The notes under the pieces: generated by a model | What the model was told of the DNA's origin: nothing | The model's database searches: none | The model's input: only the letters and a program-made list of their open reading frames with translations | Source: Tubiluchus corallicola | Lineage: Eukaryota; Priapulida; Priapulimorpha; Priapulimorphida; Tubiluchidae | Reading direction: 5' to 3' | DNA: 64,000 bases | NCBI GenBank assembly: GCA_030141605.1 | Contig: JAQGDQ010000242.1 | Location: 277,279 to 341,278, forward strand | Made by a program: the position numbers and the translations under genes | Part shown: positions 63,101 to 64,000 of the stretch, one piece after another | Layout: every line of letters starts with the position of its first letter | Position numbering within the stretch: the stretch's first letter is position 1

Positions 63101-64000
63101 CCAAATGGCGTGGCTCTGGCCTCTATTAATAAGTAATTTCTTTCTGCTGCTTATTCCGTCTTTCTGACTTCATTTAATTGAGTTTTATTGCACATTGTGT
63201 TTTACTAATAAATAGTTTGTAGATAAAGCATATTAGTTGGAAAAACACTAATGAGCTGTTATGAAAAAACTTCTGCAGAGCTCTATAGTGGATCTGGACA
63301 GTTTGGCACAGAAGTTGGCGGAGCACGTCGTGGAGAGGGACTACGTGGAAAAGCGCCACAATGCCAGGGAAGATGATGGTTTAGTCGGATTGTTACAGCT
63401 CAGTGCAGCTGTGATGAAACATAATCCACCATATAAATACTCCGCGGAAATTAAAGTAAGTAAATATTGGGTTGAGAATTCTTGGGTTAAGCTTGAAATA
63501 AAGAGCTTCTGTACTGAAAAATGATGGTGGACATTGAAATACTTAGCATAATGTTTTGCAAGAGCCGTCTCTTCTTCTTTATGGTAGCATAATTATTCCG
63601 CACCTTTATATGCTCTATTACTAAGTTAGTTCACAGTTAGATTATTCTGAGTTCATCTCATAATAAATCAAACAGTGGTATATTCACAGGCCTAATGAGA
63701 AGTGGTATAAAAAAGTATATAAAATTCTTCTAAGATGCAGTACATTTGCTTGAAAACTACTAATATTTTGTTATTTTATTTATGACACTTTTCAGTTTTG
63801 ACTTTGTGTTAACTTAATTCCTTCTTGAATTTTTGTATTGAAAGATTTTTCTGCTTTGATATGAGCAGTAAATGGATAAATTTTAGTATTTTTCCGTCTA
63901 ATTTCTGAACTCTCTCCTTAAATGACAAAAGTGTATTAAAATTGCAAAACCTAAATTAGCTATATTGTTTTTGATGCAATTGCAGTACAGTATACTGACT
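31443..64000 (+). CDS. USP34: USP34-type ubiquitin carboxyl-terminal hydrolase, N-terminal half (38 coding exons placed)
   Basis: A chain of 38 GT-AG exons joins in phase into 1834 codons and resembles vertebrate USP34 from its first residue (MCDTCSELLEVLD) onward, as remembered and without alignment. Vertebrate USP34 is about 3500 residues, with the USP protease domain starting near 1900, so the window ends just before the catalytic domain. The visible part is the helical, ARM-like scaffold broken by an acidic disordered segment. USP34 removes ubiquitin from substrates; in vertebrates these include axin in Wnt signalling and DNA-repair factors. Small extra exons could have been missed, but no phase break requires any. 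The exon blocks are listed separately. The upstream flank was recently invaded by a retrotransposon. Confidence 0.95.
31486..32979. other. USP34 intron 1
   Basis: 1.5-kb AT-rich intron following the 43-bp first coding exon. No repeat or RNA gene recognised. Confidence 0.6.
35093..35624 (+). repeat. Interspersed repeat family R3, copy A (USP34 intron 4)
   Basis: About 530 bp that recurs inverted at 53332-53875. Shared words include GAATTATTACCACACAAAC, GTTACATGCATTT, GTACAACACAC, TTTTAATCTATTATTTAA, TATACTTTTTATCCGACTTG and AATCATCCTGTCTTC. A 107-codon open frame here is matched weakly in the other copy, but both are short and start at unrelated points, so I do not call a protein. Confidence 0.88.
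35689..35904. repeat. Fold-back element (about 67-bp inverted arms)
   Basis: Arms 35689-35758 and 35838-35904 are imperfect reverse complements. Both carry ACACCAAAA, TGAATTTATTGCC, GGTTTCGAACA and CAAGGCATCTAAAA, with about 80 bp between them. This can form a long hairpin in the USP34 pre-mRNA. It is probably a MITE-like insertion, directly after R3 copy A. Confidence 0.85.
36237..36372 (+). repeat. 68-bp tandem duplication at the exon 5 acceptor
   Basis: Two nearly identical 68-bp units, starting at 36237 and 36305 and differing at a few bases. The second ends about 13 bp before the USP34 exon 5 acceptor AG at 36384-36385. The duplication covers the region where the branch point is expected. 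Confidence 0.92.
37514..38048. other. USP34 intron 7
   Basis: Ordinary AT-rich intron, nothing recognised. The same holds for intron 9 (38558-39341) apart from a short GTT/GCT triplet run near 38652-38710. Confidence 0.55.
38049..44426 (+). CDS. USP34: USP34 exons 8-16 (residues 350-847), including acidic disordered segment
   Basis: Exons: 38049-38095, 38455-38557, 39342-39434, 40071-40196, 40884-40962, 41094-41221, 41684-41849, 42760-43300, 44215-44426. Exons 9-12 carry the conserved NLFGPNLHVE, HLDCVWAAAQ and TLYLASAIIKFMW. Exons 13-15 (about residues 500-776) are disordered: a run of ten Ser, Asp/Glu-rich clusters, and a basic PPARRQRLE that could be a nuclear signal. Vertebrate USP34 has a Ser/Glu-rich linker at the same place. 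Exon 16 returns to conserved sequence (SNKSDKNLADFEGE, HLTALYHNH). Confidence 0.92.
39508..39900. repeat. Degenerate minisatellite in USP34 intron 10
   Basis: Many imperfect copies of a unit of about 29 bp around GGTTCACAAGTTGTATAAAA, most regular between 39590 and 39720, with scattered units to 39900. No coding content. Confidence 0.8.
40385..40590 (-). mobile_element. Possible LINE-type 3' fragment (USP34 intron 11)
   Basis: A (TTTA)n run followed by A/C-rich sequence that on the minus strand would end in (TAAA)n, as many non-LTR retrotransposon tails do. No coding remnant seen, so the call is weak. Short TA and TAA runs lie nearby. Confidence 0.25.
43301..44214. other. USP34 intron 15
   Basis: 0.9-kb AT-rich intron, no recognised element. 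Intron 14 (41850-42759) is likewise without recognised content. Confidence 0.5.
44470..44876 (-). other. GC-rich block downstream of the 5S-like sequence, with a short frame
   Basis: A sharply GC-rich island in an AT-rich intron, directly 3' of the 5S-like sequence on the same (minus) strand. It holds a 102-codon frame (44821-44513) starting MARRRRRSSNPTA, with Pro/Ala-rich then helical-looking sequence. I recognise no family. It starts about 45 bp after the exon 16 donor. It may be the body of a 5S-headed retroelement or a captured 5S spacer; this is inference. Confidence 0.5.
44877..44996 (-). rRNA. 5S rRNA-like gene or pseudogene inside USP34 intron 16
   Basis: A 120-bp minus-strand sequence matches animal 5S rRNA along its whole length. 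It has CACGTTGAAAACACCGGTT, TCTCGTCTGATCACCGAAG, TTAAGCAACG (box A region), GGTTAGTACTTGGATGGGTG (box C) and a CTGTAGGCTT 3' end. Differences near the 5' end (TACTACGGCCAAATCACG, where GTCTACGGCCATACCACG is usual) and the lack of a T-run right after the 3' end argue against a standard functional gene. It lies antisense to the host transcript and runs straight into a GC-rich block. Confidence 0.85.
44997..45939. other. 3' part of USP34 intron 16
   Basis: AT-rich intron sequence between the 5S-like insert and exon 17. Nothing further recognised. Confidence 0.5.
45940..51676 (+). CDS. USP34: USP34 exons 17-25 (residues 848-1206)
   Basis: Exons: 45940-46088, 46427-46554, 47357-47446, 47732-47827, 48450-48532, 48928-49082, 49794-50007, 51107-51192, 51600-51676. 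This is one of the most conserved stretches: CKRGNTLLWDLLQDDNA, KFIEGCLENLAEN, MWAEKEHKMMKHFFNNL, VQVRLQFLTHIFSTVGSPD, SQEQVDILWESL, SKDQHAIGIDLFKHIF, IQYLNSYYING and LLKTHLEVFRKR each have a close vertebrate USP34 counterpart. The alternation of hydrophobic helices fits an ARM/HEAT-type scaffold. Confidence 0.94.
46555..47356. other. USP34 intron 18
   Basis: 0.8-kb intron. A 102-codon plus-strand frame (46859-47167) crosses it, but it is neither conserved with USP34 nor recognised. Confidence 0.5.
47994..48272. repeat. AGT/GGT compound microsatellite with (GGC)n core (USP34 intron 20)
   Basis: About 280 bp of (AGT)n, (GGTAGT)n and (GGT)n, with a (GGC)n stretch near 48230-48250. Long poly-Ser/Gly and poly-Val frames across it are artefacts. 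The G-rich sense strand could form quadruplexes. Confidence 0.95.
49083..49793. other. USP34 intron 22
   Basis: AT-rich intron. The stretch about 49140-49440 resembles part of intron 23 (about 50530-50830: ATTGAGCTGAA, CTTCACAA, TTATTTGGAC, TGCTGTCATATC), so the two introns probably share a diverged repeat. Confidence 0.5.
50360..50452. repeat. (GTAT)n microsatellite (USP34 intron 23)
   Basis: About 90 bp of GTAT tetranucleotide with one interruption near 50432. It gives Met-Tyr-Val-Cys frame artefacts. Confidence 0.95.
50530..50830 (+). repeat. Diverged intronic repeat shared with intron 22
   Basis: Similar in order and wording to 49150-49440 (ATTGAGCTGAA, CATTCTTTTATCCGTCA, ATTATTTGGACTTG, CTGTCATATC, TTTCCAAGTAAATAA) in the same orientation. 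The AAATAAATAATTGATT end hints at a LINE or SINE tail. Confidence 0.6.
51677..52589. other. USP34 intron 25
   Basis: 0.9-kb intron. The part about 52010-52340 is A-rich with many ACATAATA-like words and may be a retroelement tail on the minus strand; no firm call. Confidence 0.4.
52590..57832 (+). CDS. USP34: USP34 exons 26-33 (residues 1207-1592)
   Basis: Exons: 52590-52716, 52917-52988, 54008-54214, 54366-54536, 55388-55612, 56469-56543, 56731-56814, 57638-57832. Landmarks are YAYRLREWALDGRGITSHQ, a Gln run at the start of exon 28, GPVRMITHGQELTVDIDEK (resembling a ubiquitin-like fold strand region), IIFVSVGASRQQKK, LPMLLLLEEQHFDELF, RKVWELLMILPTSPH, and WDQDCLAYMLKMICEFGVM in exon 33. Exon 33 ends in CAG/GTGAGATAA, a donor duplicated downstream by a minisatellite. 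The remaining exons have ordinary donors and acceptors. Confidence 0.93.
53332..53875 (-). repeat. Interspersed repeat family R3, copy B (USP34 intron 27)
   Basis: Reverse-complement copy of 35093-35624 over about 540 bp, with many substitutions and small indels. It occupies most of the second half of intron 27. The two copies lie in opposite orientations 18 kb apart in the same pre-mRNA. Confidence 0.88.
54666..54957 (+). repeat. Interspersed repeat family R2, copy A (USP34 intron 29)
   Basis: About 290 bp that recurs inverted at 59013-59291. Shared words include TTTCATTGTTGTGCC, ATTCGTTAATTTTGTTACA, ATGAGTATCTGCAGGTAA and AAGCATTTTTCAT. No coding capacity. Confidence 0.87.
55657..56178. 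mobile_element. 522-bp inverted-repeat (MITE-like) element, USP34 intron 30
   Basis: Arms 55657-55716 and 56119-56178 are near-perfect reverse complements over 60 bp, sharing AATACTAAGACCATGATGG and AGCATTTATTGCACAGT. The interior has a 78-codon frame (55749-55985) that I do not recognise as a transposase, so the element looks non-autonomous. The close match of the arms suggests it is younger than R1-R3. It starts 44 bp after the exon 30 donor. Confidence 0.88.
57101..57440 (-). mobile_element. Probable LINE 3' fragment with (TTAC)n tail, USP34 intron 32
   Basis: Six GTAA units followed by CAATTTATTGTTATGGC. On the minus strand this is a sequence ending in AATAAATTG then (CTTA)n, a typical non-LTR retrotransposon tail. 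The body to about 57440 is less AT-rich than its flanks but has no recognisable coding remnant. Confidence 0.45.
57831..58087 (+). repeat. 35-bp minisatellite that duplicates the USP34 exon 33 splice donor
   Basis: Seven 35-bp units and a 12-bp partial eighth, starting at 57831, 57866, 57901, 57936, 57971, 58006, 58041 and 58076. The first unit includes the last AG of exon 33. Every unit begins AGGTGAGATAA, so eight donor-like sites stand in a row, the authentic one being the first. Units differ by only a few bases. Confidence 0.97.
58308..64000 (+). CDS. USP34: USP34 exons 34-38 and probable start of exon 39 (residues 1593-1839)
   Basis: Exons: 58308-58428, 58549-58676, 61014-61169, 62279-62422, 63279-63455. 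A good acceptor (TTGATGCAATTGCAG) at 63971-63985 would open exon 39 at 63986 and keep the frame (YSILT). Landmarks are VVHYAMTVLVSWAYSTDSIK, PTVRREACAGLYRLCLGIT, PYGPGCKDFFWLLCRLVE and DDGLVGLLQLSAAVMKHNP. In vertebrate USP34 the last block lies a little over 100 residues before the Cys-box of the protease, so the catalytic domain should begin in the next one or two exons. Exon 39 is the least certain. Confidence 0.9.
59013..59291 (-). repeat. Interspersed repeat family R2, copy B (USP34 intron 35)
   Basis: Inverted copy of 54666-54957, lying 4 kb downstream and enclosing exons 30-35 between the two. Confidence 0.87.
59872..60338 (-). repeat. Interspersed repeat family R1, copy 3 (USP34 intron 35)
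   Basis: Reverse-complement copy of the sequences at 14.4 and 20.3 kb. It carries TGAGTGGTGCACCCTGGAGAG and AATTACAAAAGTC and extends to the same right end as copy 2. Confidence 0.85.
61170..62278. other. USP34 intron 36
   Basis: 1.1-kb AT-rich intron, nothing recognised. Intron 37 (62423-63278) carries clusters of AGCTGAG/GGCTAAG-like words near 62510-62600 and 62990-63110, possibly a weak local repeat. Confidence 0.45.

Overview
The window is animal nuclear DNA from a draft assembly. It is AT-rich, has spliced genes with GT-AG introns of a few hundred bases to many kilobases, and contains microsatellites, transposon debris and one run of 50 Ns. The encoded proteins are metazoan: a USP34-type deubiquitinase, a PLEKHD1-type PH/coiled-coil protein and a mu-class glutathione S-transferase. 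I compared them with vertebrate proteins from memory, with no search. The 5S rRNA-like sequence and the retroelement load suggest an invertebrate, possibly an early-branching lineage such as a sponge or cnidarian. I cannot fix the phylum.

Left half (1-26310). A minus-strand PLEKHD1-like gene starts at 23951 and runs off the left edge. Exon 1 (23812-23951) is separated by an intron of about 21 kb from exons 2-5 (2545 down to 181). Two complete plus-strand genes are nested in that intron: an intronless crotonase/enoyl-CoA hydratase-family gene (4161-5141) with a mitochondrial-type presequence, and a seven-exon mu GST (6667-11299). The rest of the intron holds repeats: a hAT-like inverted-repeat element at 12.3 kb, two copies of an interspersed family at 14.4 and 20.3 kb, and a probable LINE tail at 21.3 kb.

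Middle (26306-31030). There is a full-length Ty3/Gypsy-type LTR retrotransposon. It has 195-bp LTRs identical in every base, a perfect 5-bp target-site duplication, and a single intact Gag-Pol frame of 1393 codons. It inserted into a trinucleotide microsatellite and ends about 420 bp upstream of the USP34 start codon.

Right half (31443-64000). This is the 5' part of a USP34 orthologue on the plus strand. I could place 38 coding exons with continuous reading phase (1834 codons), plus a probable 39th exon starting at 63986. The window ends before the USP catalytic domain, which should lie just downstream. The introns carry a 5S rRNA-like gene joined to a GC-rich block, two pairs of oppositely oriented interspersed repeats, a 522-bp inverted-repeat element, a fold-back element and several microsatellites. 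A seven-unit minisatellite starts exactly at the exon 33 splice donor and copies that donor site.

The genes do not form a pathway. The crotonase and GST act in acyl-CoA and xenobiotic metabolism, PLEKHD1 is poorly characterised, and USP34 is a large deubiquitinase linked in vertebrates to Wnt/beta-catenin signalling and DNA repair.
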